Of a stretch of 51,577 nucleotides of DNA, positions 9,134 to 17,323 are shown in pieces; the stretch's first letter is position 1; each line of letters starts with the position of its first letter. The notes beneath the pieces were generated by a model. That model did no database searches and was not told where the DNA came from. It saw only the letters and a list, made by a program, of their open reading frames with translations. The DNA is from Parabacteroides chinchillae (GTDB taxonomy: Bacteria; Bacteroidota; Bacteroidia; Bacteroidales; Tannerellaceae). The position numbers were made by a program, and so were the translations under genes. The stretch covers positions 1 through 51,577 of the forward strand of contig NZ_FNVS01000023.1 in assembly GCF_900108035.1 (NCBI RefSeq), in the 5' to 3' direction.

Positions 9134-9766
9134 TCATAATGTAGTTTGACCGTCTTTTAATCTCTGTATAAATTCGGCTACATTCCGTCCGTCCATAAGA
9201 CCGTGATGAACACTTATGGATATAGGAAGTAAAAGTTTCTCTTCATCCTGTATCAGTTTTCCGGTAGAAATTCTGGGCACAGAGTCTCCTGTTTTAATTG
9301 AGCCCGCATGTTTCATTTCAGAGAAAGCGAACCAAGGCAAAGCCGAGTAACGAATAACATCTTCTCTTCCTGTATTTTCAGAAAAAGACAAGCCGGTACT
9401 ATTCTTAACTCTGTTTATTTCTTTTCCGGCATTTTCAATAAATAAGTCGAGGTTTGCATCATATTCAAAAAATCCAAAACCAAAAGTTCCGTCTTCTCGC
9501 CCTATGGTGGGCGAAATATTGATTTTGTCATATTGTACCACTTGTCTTTTCTCTATGCGTAATTTGAAAGCGGTTGTATCATTTATGCATTTTAACAGGA
9601 AATGCACGGAATAGAGGAAAAAAGATATTCCCCTTTTTTTACTCTGCTGGTATACATTAGTAAAATCAACAGTAGTGGTAACCCCAAAGAAAGGATCGTC
9701 AAACGCTGAGAAGAAGTTAAAATGCTCTTTTCTATTCCAGTCGTCCAGATTTATAACTTGTTTCAT
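9134..9766 (-). CDS. Chloramphenicol acetyltransferase-family protein
   Basis: The 210-residue product has the length and motif order of trimeric class A CATs: an N-terminal WNRKEHFNFFSAFDDPFFGVT segment, SFFLYSVHFLLKCIN, PWFAFSEMKH, and the active-site VHHGLMDGRN with catalytic His188 and structural Asp192. CATs transfer acetyl from acetyl-CoA to chloramphenicol 3-OH. Whether this one acts on chloramphenicol is uncertain; chromosomal Bacteroidales homologues are often of unknown substrate. No mobile-element sequence is seen around it, so recent acquisition is not supported. Confidence 0.85.
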   Translation of the reverse strand: MKQVINLDDWNRKEHFNFFSAFDDPFFGVTTTVDFTNVYQQSKKRGISFFLYSVHFLLKCINDTTAFKLRIEKRQVVQYDKINISPTIGREDGTFGFGFFEYDANLDLFIENAGKEINRVKNSTGLSFSENTGREDVIRYSALPWFAFSEMKHAGSIKTGDSVPRISTGKLIQDEEKLLLPISISVHHGLMDGRNVAEFIQRLKDGQTTL

Positions 9767-10000
9767 TTCTTATATTTTTGTGCTATCGTATTTACCCGGC
9801 TCTTTTCTGAATGTTTAACTTAATGTTGAGAGGGTGCTTTAAAGATAGAATATATCGGTACAAATGTATGAAAAGTGTACTTTTTAATATGATTATAAGC
9901 AGCACTTTTTTACAGCCATCCTTTGGATTACATTAAAATTTTGAATGTCGAACGCATAACTCTTTTTTACATTTTATGGAACTGTTTATTTTAAATGACA
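9767..10000. other. Intergenic region between the CAT-like and HU-like genes
   Basis: This AT-rich divergent region contains the possible CAT promoter and, in its right part, leads into the repeat array at 10001-10110. No gene is seen. Confidence 0.5.
9861..9868 (-). promoter_or_regulatory. Possible promoter of the CAT-like gene
   Basis: On the minus strand TACATTTG fits the -7 consensus, about 95 bases before the start codon. No good -33 element is seen at the expected distance, so this is tentative. Confidence 0.35.
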
Positions 10001-10110
10001 GGATAAATTAGTTTTGTTTTCCTGATCTTTTATTCTTTTGACCTAGGGCAAAATTAATTTTTAGCTGGGACAAAATTGATTTTTACCAGGGATGAAATTA
10101 ATTTTCAGCT
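10001..10110. repeat. Degenerate tandem repeat array, period about 22 bp
   Basis: Five consecutive units: 10001-10023, 10024-10045, 10046-10066, 10067-10088 and 10089-10110. The last three are clear, each beginning GGG and containing AAATTAATTTT or AAATTGATTTT about seven bases in; the first two are weaker. Unit length is 21-23, close to two helical turns. The array ends exactly where the promoter of the HU-like gene begins. Confidence 0.7.
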
Positions 10111-10140
10111 TGCTAAAATGGAAAAAAGTTCCTATATTCG
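10109..10140 (+). promoter_or_regulatory. Promoter of the HU-like gene
   Basis: CTTG (10109-10112), a 20-base spacer and TATATTCG (10133-10140). The -7 has C in place of one T of the consensus, as does the promoter at 42892. The predicted start is about 35 bases before the ATG. Confidence 0.5.
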
Positions 10141-10181
10141 GGATTAAATATTACGATGTCAAAACTTAAAATTATAGATAT

Positions 10182-10784
10182 ATGTGTGCAAAGTATTCAT
10201 TTTATAAGAAACCTCCCAGAAAAGAAAATCCCGAATCATCAGAATTATATGCAAAAGTAGTAGGTTGCAAATCGGTTGGTACCGACCGGCTTGCTCAGGA
10301 AATAAGTGCTAATAGTTCTTTCTCTTCTGCCGATGTAAAAGGCATACTGTCTGCTTTGTCCGAACGTTTGATCTTCCATTTAAAATATGGAGAGAATGTG
10401 GAATTGGAAGGAATAGGCCATTTTGGTGTAACGTTGAAATGCCCTAAAGGTGTAGTCAACCCGAAGCAGATACGGGCAGAGTCTATTGCTTTTAATAATG
10501 TGAGCTTTCGTTGCTCAAAACAATTAAAAAATAAATTAAAGGCATTACCTCTGGAACGTGCCGACAACTTGCCTAAACGCGAACAATTTCCTGATGAAAT
10601 ACGCCGGGAGCATATTCTTTCCGAGATTAAAGAAAAGCAATTTCTATCAAGTACGGATTGTATGATAATTAACCAATGCAGCCGTTATCAGGCATTGAAA
10701 GACTTAAACCATCTGTTGGAACAAGGACAAATTATGCGGATAGGACGTGGAAAACAGCGGTATTACGGTATGAAGAAGATATGA
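10182..10784 (+). CDS. HU-like DNA-binding protein with C-terminal winged-helix-like domain
   Basis: Residues about 10-125 resemble the HU-HIG type of bacterial histone-like domain common in Bacteroidetes: a variable start, LAQEISANSSFSSADVKGILSAL, then GENVELEGIGHFGVTL and a beta-arm-like stretch. Residues about 140-200 (ILSEIKEKQFLSSTDCMI to GRGKQRYYG) look like a helix-turn-helix or winged helix, a frequent C-terminal addition. The protein probably binds DNA; whether it acts as an architectural factor or regulator is unknown. It stands alone directly behind the 22-bp repeat array, which makes autoregulation a reasonable guess. Confidence 0.8.
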   Translation: MCAKYSFYKKPPRKENPESSELYAKVVGCKSVGTDRLAQEISANSSFSSADVKGILSALSERLIFHLKYGENVELEGIGHFGVTLKCPKGVVNPKQIRAESIAFNNVSFRCSKQLKNKLKALPLERADNLPKREQFPDEIRREHILSEIKEKQFLSSTDCMIINQCSRYQALKDLNHLLEQGQIMRIGRGKQRYYGMKKI

Positions 10785-10862
10785 TTTTCCTTGTAGCTTC
10801 AGAACCTATCTGAAAAACATTCTGTTATAGATATACTTAATGAATCGTTAAAAAGTATATTT

Positions 10863-11912
10863 ATGAAAAAGAGAAGAGTTTTTGCTGCACTGATGGTTAG
10901 TGTAGCCTTTGGGACGATACTACCGGGACGAATTGATGCATGTACGAGAGCCGTGTATTTGGGGCCTGATAATATGGTTGTTACCGGACGTACTATGGAT
11001 TGGCGCGAAGACCCGCTGTCAAATCTGTATCTTTATCCGAGAGGAATACAGAAGAAGGGGGCTATTTCGGACAATACCGTGTCCTGGACATCTAAGTATG
11101 GAAGTGTAGTAACTGCGGGCTATGATATTGGTGTATGTGACGGAATGAATGAAAAAGGCTTGGTTGCCAATTTACTTTTCCTGACGGAATCTTCTTATGT
11201 TCGTTCTAATGATACCCGCCCCGTTATGGGTATAAGTATCTGGACACAATATGTGTTGGATAATTTTGCTACGGTAGATGAGGCGGTTGCCGAATTGTCA
11301 AAACAAATCTTTCGTATGGATGCTCCGGATTTGCCTAATGGTGCGAAATCCACATTGCATCTTTCTATCTCGGATGCGACCGGAAATAGTGCTATTTTTG
11401 AATATATCAATGGAAATCTGATTATCCATGAAGGTAGGGAATGTCAGATTATGACAAATTCTCCTACATACGACAAACAACTTACACTGAATGATTATTG
11501 GAAACAGATTGGCGGTTTGGTTATGTTGCCCGGTACAAACCGTGCATCCGACCGTTTTGTGCGTGCATCATTTTATATTCAGGCTCTTCCGCAAACAAGC
11601 AACTTTCATCAGGCGGTAGCCGGAGTGTTTAGTGTGATGCGTAATGTATCGGTACCTTTGGGCATATCTGTTCCCGATCAGCCTAATATTGCTTCGACAC
11701 GTTGGCGTACAGTGTCGGATCAGAAGAATAAAGTTTATTATTTTGAGTCAACAATGAGCCCTGATATATTCTGGATTAACTTTAAAGACCTGAACTTTAA
11801 CTCCGGTGCTCCGGTACGAAAACTGACGCTGGTCAATGGTGAAATTTATGCAGGTAATGCAGCCGGTAAATTTCAGGATAATAAAGGGTTGACATTCTTG
11901 TTCGGGATATAA
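10863..11912 (+). CDS. Choloylglycine hydrolase-family (bile salt hydrolase / penicillin V acylase) protein, exported
   Basis: A 26-residue signal peptide ends in IDA, so cleavage exposes Cys27 as the N-terminal nucleophile required by this Ntn-hydrolase family. The other catalytic residues are at their expected offsets: Arg43 and Asp46 (GRTMDW), Asn96 (DGMNEKGL), Asn199 (MTNSP) and Arg231 (NRASDRF). Family members deconjugate glycine- or taurine-linked bile salts or cleave penicillin V; several gut Bacteroidales enzymes with this CTRAVYLGP start are bile salt hydrolases, so that is the favoured guess. The enzyme would be periplasmic or secreted. It stands alone, followed by a long hairpin. 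Confidence 0.9.
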   Translation: MKKRRVFAALMVSVAFGTILPGRIDACTRAVYLGPDNMVVTGRTMDWREDPLSNLYLYPRGIQKKGAISDNTVSWTSKYGSVVTAGYDIGVCDGMNEKGLVANLLFLTESSYVRSNDTRPVMGISIWTQYVLDNFATVDEAVAELSKQIFRMDAPDLPNGAKSTLHLSISDATGNSAIFEYINGNLIIHEGRECQIMTNSPTYDKQLTLNDYWKQIGGLVMLPGTNRASDRFVRASFYIQALPQTSNFHQAVAGVFSVMRNVSVPLGISVPDQPNIASTRWRTVSDQKNKVYYFESTMSPDIFWINFKDLNFNSGAPVRKLTLVNGEIYAGNAAGKFQDNKGLTFLFGI

Positions 11913-11936
11913 ATACTTTTTCGAGGGTTTTAACTG

Positions 11937-11987
11937 GTAAGTCTAAAAGACGTTTTTTGAAGGGAAAAAAGCGTTTTTTAGACTTAC
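11937..11987 (+). terminator. Long imperfect hairpin after the choloylglycine hydrolase gene
   Basis: A perfect 12-bp outer stem (11937-11948 with 11976-11987) encloses an inner A/T-rich stem (ACGTTTTTT against AAAAAAGCGT with one bulge). The sequence after the stem has CTTTTTAT, so it can serve as a terminator. The two halves also look like a 22-base direct repeat (AAAAGACGTTTTTT at 11945, AAAAGCGTTTTTT at 11967). Confidence 0.6.
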
Positions 11988-12004
11988 GTGCTTTTTATAT
12001 CTGA

Positions 12005-12012
12005 TATATTTG
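12005..12012 (+). promoter_or_regulatory. Putative -7 element of the ECF sigma gene
   Basis: TATATTTG fits the TAnnTTTG consensus about 130 bases before the sigma-factor start. No strong -33 element is evident, since the expected position falls at the end of the hairpin at 11937-11987. Confidence 0.4.
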
Positions 12013-12129
12013 TAAATATTAATGAATAAATCTAATACAGAGATAGGGCTTATGCATGAATTTGTAACAGCTCAGATTAATAAATGGTGAATATCAAGAG
12101 TTTGGTAGTTAGTCGTACTTTTATTAATA

Positions 12130-12666
12130 ATGAGGCATGAAGCTATGAAAATCAGACCGGTTATTAATGAAAATACTTTCCGTGGAATTTATGACGAGTA
12201 CTATGGGTATTTATGCCGTAACTTGAGCTTCTACACACATGATATAGGGGCAATAGAAGATATTGTTCAGGAAATATTTGTCAAGTTATGGAATGAACGG
12301 GATTTATATGAGATTGATAATTTGAAAACCTATCTATCTGTCTGTGCTAAAAATAAAATGCTGAATTATCTGCGCGATGAGCAAACCCGGAAAAACTTAT
12401 TGAATACGTGGGCTAAAAATACGAATGAAGTATCTAAGGCCATTAATTGTGTTGACGAAAAAGAGTTGGGTTTGTTGATGCTTCAGGCCATAAACAATCT
12501 TCCTCCCAAGTGCCAGAAAATTTATTTGTTGAGCCGCGAAGAGAAACTGTCTTATAAACAAATAGCCGAATTGCTGCGAGTTTCCATAAAAACAGTAGAG
12601 ACACAAATGGGCATAGCCATACATCGGATTAAAGAATTTGTGGCCATGCATTATACTTCGAAATAA
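12130..12666 (+). CDS. ECF-type RNA polymerase sigma factor
   Basis: This 178-residue protein (an ATG at 12145 is an equally plausible start) has the sigma-70 region 2 (FRGIYDEYYGYL, AIEDIVQEIFVKLWN) and region 4 (INNLPPKCQKIYLLSREEKLSY, then SIKTVETQMGIAIHRIK as the -35 recognition helix) and no regions 1 or 3, as in extracytoplasmic-function factors. It heads the sequence sigma, FecR, SusC, SusD. In Bacteroidetes this order marks trans-envelope control in which the SusC receptor signals through FecR to release the sigma factor. Confidence 0.95.
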   Translation: MRHEAMKIRPVINENTFRGIYDEYYGYLCRNLSFYTHDIGAIEDIVQEIFVKLWNERDLYEIDNLKTYLSVCAKNKMLNYLRDEQTRKNLLNTWAKNTNEVSKAINCVDEKELGLLMLQAINNLPPKCQKIYLLSREEKLSYKQIAELLRVSIKTVETQMGIAIHRIKEFVAMHYTSK

Positions 12667-12742
12667 TATTTTAAAAAAAGATAAAAGCTTTTAGGGGTTT
12701 TCATTCTGTTTAAGTGTCATAAATATAAATAAGAAAAACAGA

Positions 12743-13732
12743 ATGAATAATAACATAATCCCATATTCTATAATAGCGAAATATCTTGCAGATGAGTTGA
12801 ATGATGAAGAGCGCATCTTATTCGAAAAGTGGAGGGCTGCTTCTCCTGAAAATGAAAATGTCCTGAAAGATTTGCAATATCAATGGAACGGATTGCTTCC
12901 TTTGCCGGAATCTGCTTTTCAAAAAGGTAAATTTAATACATGGGAGAAGATAACAAAAGAGATTAATCTGGGAAAGAAGAGTTTCCATCTCAGATGGATT
13001 GTTGCTGCAGCTTCCGTTGCTTTTCTGCTGGGTTTGTCGATTCCTTATTTAACAAAATCTATGTCTGAAAATACGGTGCCAATTGCAGCTCAAACTGTTG
13101 TGGTTGCGCCTTCCGGACAGAAATCATATACGTTGTTGCCGGACGGCACAAAGGTATGGTTAAATTCAGATTCAAAGCTGACTTATTCTACCTCATATAA
13201 TACGAAAGAAAGATTGGTTTATCTGGAGGGGGAAGCTTATTTTGATGTAGTGAGAAATGAAAAACTTTCTTTTATCGTGAAGACCGGGATTGTGGATGTA
13301 AAAGTATTGGGAACAGAATTTAATGTGTCGGCTTATTCTACGAATGATATAATTCAGGTAGCTCTGGTACGGGGAAGTGTAAAATTGGAATCTGCTCACA
13401 ATGCTTCTTTATTGGCAATGCTTAAGCCTGGAGAGAAAGCCGAGGTTAAGAGGTCTGGGCTGCATTGTTCTGTTCTGTCTTGTGATGTGGATACCGAAAG
13501 TTCGTGGAGATTAAATAAACTGTGTTTTGAGGGTGCTTATGTTCACGATGTATTTCAGAAAGTGGAACGTTGGTATGGGGTGAAGTTTAATATACTGAAT
13601 GAGAATAAAGAGTATCGTTATTGGTTTACCTTAAAGACGGAATCGTTAACCGAATTGCTCCAATTAATAAACAAGATTACCCCTATAGAGTATAAAATAG
13701 AAGGAGAGGAGGTGACATTGACTTATAAATGA
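12743..13732 (+). CDS. FecR-family anti-sigma factor
   Basis: The 329-residue inner-membrane protein has a cytoplasmic N-terminal part (residues 1-84) that would hold the sigma factor, one membrane helix at about 85-102 (WIVAAASVAFLLGL), and a periplasmic FecR domain with the typical VVVAPSGQKSYTLLPDGTKVWLNSDS segment, YLEGEAYFDV and the FKVLGTEFNV-like VKVLGTEFNVSAY. The C-terminal 80 residues (VHDVFQKVERWYGVKFNI) form the DUF4974-like domain. It starts 76 bases after the sigma gene. It should receive the signal from the STN domain of the SusC protein downstream. Confidence 0.95.
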   Translation: MNNNIIPYSIIAKYLADELNDEERILFEKWRAASPENENVLKDLQYQWNGLLPLPESAFQKGKFNTWEKITKEINLGKKSFHLRWIVAAASVAFLLGLSIPYLTKSMSENTVPIAAQTVVVAPSGQKSYTLLPDGTKVWLNSDSKLTYSTSYNTKERLVYLEGEAYFDVVRNEKLSFIVKTGIVDVKVLGTEFNVSAYSTNDIIQVALVRGSVKLESAHNASLLAMLKPGEKAEVKRSGLHCSVLSCDVDTESSWRLNKLCFEGAYVHDVFQKVERWYGVKFNILNENKEYRYWFTLKTESLTELLQLINKITPIEYKIEGEEVTLTYK

Positions 13733-13749
13733 TTATTTGGAAAGTGGAT

Positions 13750-13857
13750 AAAAAAAGGTATGAGAAACGGCCATTTCTCATACCTTAAAGCATAATAAAT
13801 ACTCCATACGCGTTATGTGTTACTGTGTTTTAATACAGTAAATGAAGGAGTTTTGTA
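13750..13857 (-). ncRNA. Predicted antisense small RNA to the susC leader
   Basis: On the minus strand, a consensus -7 element TACCTTTG (13871 down to 13864) is followed about 100 bases later by a 13-bp perfect hairpin (13786-13774 with 13767-13755) and a run of seven T (13756-13750). This is a complete sRNA-like unit of about 105 bases lying between fecR and susC and antisense to the leader of the susC message. cis-encoded RNAs in exactly this place repress ECF-controlled glycan loci in Bacteroides (the DonS type). The -33 element is weak. Expression is inferred, not seen. Confidence 0.65.
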
Positions 13858-13863
13858 TTTGTG

Positions 13864-13871
13864 CAAAGGTA
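13864..13871 (-). promoter_or_regulatory. -7 element of the predicted antisense sRNA
   Basis: TACCTTTG on the minus strand, an exact consensus match, 36 bases before the susC start codon on the opposite strand. Confidence 0.55.
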
Positions 13872-13906
13872 TAATTATTTTTTTGATTAACTTAAATCTA
13901 TTTACA

Positions 13907-16900
13907 ATGTTTAAATCTAGAAGAATATTATTCATTGTCTGTATATTGACATGGATATCGGCGGTGAGTTTTGCACAGGCTGTTACTGTGGATTTATCCT
14001 TTCGGAATGCCACACTGAAAACGGTTATATCGGAGATTGAGAAGCAGACAGACTATACATTTATGTATCACAATGATATAGACCGGGAACAATCTGTTTC
14101 TGTACAAGTAAAGAAAGAAAAATTAGGAACCGTCCTGAACAAGATATTTTCTCCGATGGGAATAATATATGAAATCACCAACAAACAGATTATATTAAAG
14201 AAAAAACCGGCAAATACGTCTAAGAAGCTAACTGGAATTATTAGGGACGATCAAGGTATACCTGTTATTGGTGCAAATGTTGTAGAAAAGGGTACGACTA
14301 ATGGCACGATAACAGACATAAACGGCGAATTTGTACTTGATATGCCGGAAAGCGGCATTATACAGGTTTCTTATATCGGTTATAATACGCAAGATGTAAA
14401 GATAGGGACAGATAATACGGTGGATGTCCGGTTAACGGAAGATACTCAGAAACTGGAAGAAGTTGTTGTTGTTGGTTATGGCTCTATGAAAAAGAGAGAT
14501 CTGACAGGAGCCGTTTCCCAATTAAAAGGCGATGATATTGCAGATCTGCCTCTTAGGAGTGCTTCGGATGCATTGCAAGGAAAAGCAGCCGGTGTAACTA
14601 TTACATCTACTTCGGGAAGTCCGGGCTCTATGGGAACAGTACGTATTCGTGGTGTAGGTACGATTAATAACAATGATCCGCTTTATGTTGTAGACGGATT
14701 GCCTCAAACAGGTATCGGCTGGTTGAATCCTCGGGATATTGAAAGTATGGAAGTGCTGAAAGATGCTTCGGCTCAGGCTATTTACGGAGCACGTGCCGCT
14801 AACGGCGTTATTCTGATTACGACAAAGAAAGGAACGGCTGGCACTACTTATAAAACTACATTGGAATTTGACATGCTGGTAGGTTTTCAGAATGCAGAAA
14901 AGACATATGATATGTTGGATGCGGAAGGATTCATGAAATATAAGAATATGGCTTATGAGGCATCAAACAAACCGTTACTGGATGATTTCTCGACACCGGA
15001 AAAAAGGGAAGCTATTCTGGCATTTCTGGAAAATAATGGCGGTCGTGCCGGAACAAACTGGTGGAATGAGATTGAGAATCCGAATGCTATATCTCAGACG
15101 TATAATCTCTCTTTGTCGGGAGGGATTGATAAAATGCGTTATCGTTCCAGTTTTGGATATATGAAGCAAGATGGTATTGTTAAGGCAACGGATTATGAGC
15201 GTCTGACCGGACGTGTAAACTTGGATTCCGATGTCTTCAAATGGCTGAAGGTTTCATCAAATACGAATGTAATATATGAAATGCGCCGTAATACAAGAGA
15301 AAATGATGCTTATAGCAGTACCGTGTTTTCGGCATTAACGGCAGATCCTATTACCCCTGCTTACCGTAATAACCTGACGGGAATACCTGATTTTCTTGAG
15401 AGCCGTATCATGGATGGTTATGAACCGACTAATCCTTTTTCGCAATATGCCGGAATTTTGTATTCAAATAAGCCTAATCCTTTGGCGCAGACTGATCGGC
15501 TGGGGCAGAATGTCTGGAAAGGGTTGCAATTAAAAGCAAATGTGTCGGCAGAGATAAAGTTATTCCGTTTCCTGTCGTTTAAATCCAGTATCGGATTGGA
15601 TTTATCCCGTACGGCAAGTGATAGTTTTTCTCCTAAATATTATTTGAATGCAACGGATCAGGTGTCGGATGCAACAGTTGGACGTAATATAGGCCAGACT
15701 GATTATTGGGTTTTTGATAATTATTTTTCTTATAATGATAAGTTTGGTAAGCATACTGTTTCTGCAATGGCAGGTATGTCTGCCGAGAAGAACCGGTATG
15801 AAACGACAGTAACTTCTAAACAGGGTTTGGTAAATAATGATAAAAGTCAGCAAATACTGAATGCTGCAACAAAGAATCCAACTTCATCGGGAGCGATAAC
15901 TATCAGCTCTTTAAATTCGTATTTCGGTCGTTTGTTTTATTCGTATGCGGATAAATATATGCTTACGGCAAATATACGATGGGATGGTTCTTCCAACTTT
16001 GCAGCGGGTAATAAGTGGGGCGTATTTCCTTCCGTGTCGGGAGGTTGGTATTTTAGCGAAGAGTCGTTTATAAAAGAAGCTATAGGCGATTGGTTTTCAC
16101 AAGGTAAATTAAGGGTTGCGTGGGGAGAGATAGGTAATCAGGATGTAACTTCCGGCGCTTATTTGACGAAGTTTGCCAATAGCTCTTATTATATGGTAGG
16201 TGAGCCATTGAATCCCTGGCTAAGTGGTGGACGCTCAAATGTTGGTAATCCTGATTTGAGATGGGAGACAACCCGCCAGCTGGACTTTGGTTTGGATTTG
16301 GCTTTTTTTAATAATGCCTTAAAAGTAAATATAGACTATTTTGACAGGGAGACTTCGGATATGCTGGTGCAGGTCCCGATTCCTGCTTCTGTAGGTTTGC
16401 CTAATACTCCGTGGAGCAATGCCGGCAGTGTAAGTAATAAAGGTTTTGAATTTGTAGTAGACTATCAAGGGCATATCGGACGGGAGTTCAACTATAATGT
16501 AAATGGAAATATCTCCACCTATAAAAACAAGGTTATCAGTCTTGGCGGCGGTACTAACATTCCTGGTAAAACCCATCTGGGCAATCAGGTAAATACAATG
16601 ATTGAACCGGGTAAACCTATCGGTTATTTTTATGGGTATAAGATGGATGGAGTGTTTCAGACACAGCAAGAAATAGATAATTACAGAGGTGGCCCTGACA
16701 ATACGGTTATTATGCCGAAAGCAGAACCGGGTGATTTGAAGTTCCTGGATTTGAATAATGATGGGAAATTAGGCGAAGAAGACCGCACGATGATAGGTAA
16801 TCCTCATCCCGATTTTACTTTTGGCCTTACATTGGGAGCTGATTATAAGGGATTCGACTTTTCTGTATTTTTCCAGGGATCGGTAGGTAACGATATCTTG

Positions 16901-17302
16901 AATATTCTTAAATATGATATTTATTCAGGAACAGGATGGTATAATGCGCCTAAGGATATCTTTGATAAATTCTGGTCGGGACCAGGCAGTACGAATGAAA
17001 ACTTTGCAATTAGTGCGAATAGCCGCGATAATCTTACAATGTCTGAATGGTTTATAGAAGATGGTTCTTATGTTCGTTTGAAGAACTTGACTGTTGGGTA
17101 TACGATTCCTGAATCTTTGACAAAGAAAATTACAATTAAGAATTTACGTGTTTTTGTTGCAGCTCAGAATCTGTTTACTATTACCGGTTATTCGGGCTTA
17201 GATCCTGAATTGGGTAATACGAATCCTCAGTTTATGGGAATAGATATGGGGTGGTATCCTCAAGCACGTTCATTTATGTTTGGTTTGAGTATGAAGTTAT
17301 AA
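13907..17302 (+). CDS. SusC/RagA-family TonB-dependent receptor with STN signalling domain
   Basis: The ATG at 13907 is preferred over an upstream GTG because it starts a normal signal peptide (MFKSRRILFI to SFAQ, residues 1-23); the protein is then 1131 residues. Domains: STN (about 27-97), carboxypeptidase-regulatory-like (about 106-176, LTGIIRDDQGIPVIGANV), a TonB-box-like stretch EEVVVVGYG (184-192), plug (about 195-310) and a 22-strand barrel ending in SFMFGLSMKL. It should import an oligosaccharide or other large ligand through the outer membrane with the SusD partner. The STN domain is the part that contacts FecR, so this receptor also senses its substrate. Substrate unknown. Confidence 0.96.
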   Translation: MFKSRRILFIVCILTWISAVSFAQAVTVDLSFRNATLKTVISEIEKQTDYTFMYHNDIDREQSVSVQVKKEKLGTVLNKIFSPMGIIYEITNKQIILKKKPANTSKKLTGIIRDDQGIPVIGANVVEKGTTNGTITDINGEFVLDMPESGIIQVSYIGYNTQDVKIGTDNTVDVRLTEDTQKLEEVVVVGYGSMKKRDLTGAVSQLKGDDIADLPLRSASDALQGKAAGVTITSTSGSPGSMGTVRIRGVGTINNNDPLYVVDGLPQTGIGWLNPRDIESMEVLKDASAQAIYGARAANGVILITTKKGTAGTTYKTTLEFDMLVGFQNAEKTYDMLDAEGFMKYKNMAYEASNKPLLDDFSTPEKREAILAFLENNGGRAGTNWWNEIENPNAISQTYNLSLSGGIDKMRYRSSFGYMKQDGIVKATDYERLTGRVNLDSDVFKWLKVSSNTNVIYEMRRNTRENDAYSSTVFSALTADPITPAYRNNLTGIPDFLESRIMDGYEPTNPFSQYAGILYSNKPNPLAQTDRLGQNVWKGLQLKANVSAEIKLFRFLSFKSSIGLDLSRTASDSFSPKYYLNATDQVSDATVGRNIGQTDYWVFDNYFSYNDKFGKHTVSAMAGMSAEKNRYETTVTSKQGLVNNDKSQQILNAATKNPTSSGAITISSLNSYFGRLFYSYADKYMLTANIRWDGSSNFAAGNKWGVFPSVSGGWYFSEESFIKEAIGDWFSQGKLRVAWGEIGNQDVTSGAYLTKFANSSYYMVGEPLNPWLSGGRSNVGNPDLRWETTRQLDFGLDLAFFNNALKVNIDYFDRETSDMLVQVPIPASVGLPNTPWSNAGSVSNKGFEFVVDYQGHIGREFNYNVNGNISTYKNKVISLGGGTNIPGKTHLGNQVNTMIEPGKPIGYFYGYKMDGVFQTQQEIDNYRGGPDNTVIMPKAEPGDLKFLDLNNDGKLGEEDRTMIGNPHPDFTFGLTLGADYKGFDFSVFFQGSVGNDILNILKYDIYSGTGWYNAPKDIFDKFWSGPGSTNENFAISANSRDNLTMSEWFIEDGSYVRLKNLTVGYTIPESLTKKITIKNLRVFVAAQNLFTITGYSGLDPELGNTNPQFMGIDMGWYPQARSFMFGLSMKL

Positions 17303-17323
17303 CCTTAAATTAATAGATACGAT

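Noticed and set aside
9134-9766. CAT gene as a recently acquired resistance element
   Set aside because: No transposase, integrase, target-site duplication or plasmid-type gene is seen around it, and base composition looks like the neighbours by eye.
10001-10110. CRISPR array
   Set aside because: Units are contiguous and degenerate with no unique spacers of constant length, and no cas gene is present. The same reasoning applies to the arrays at 31296 and 42729.
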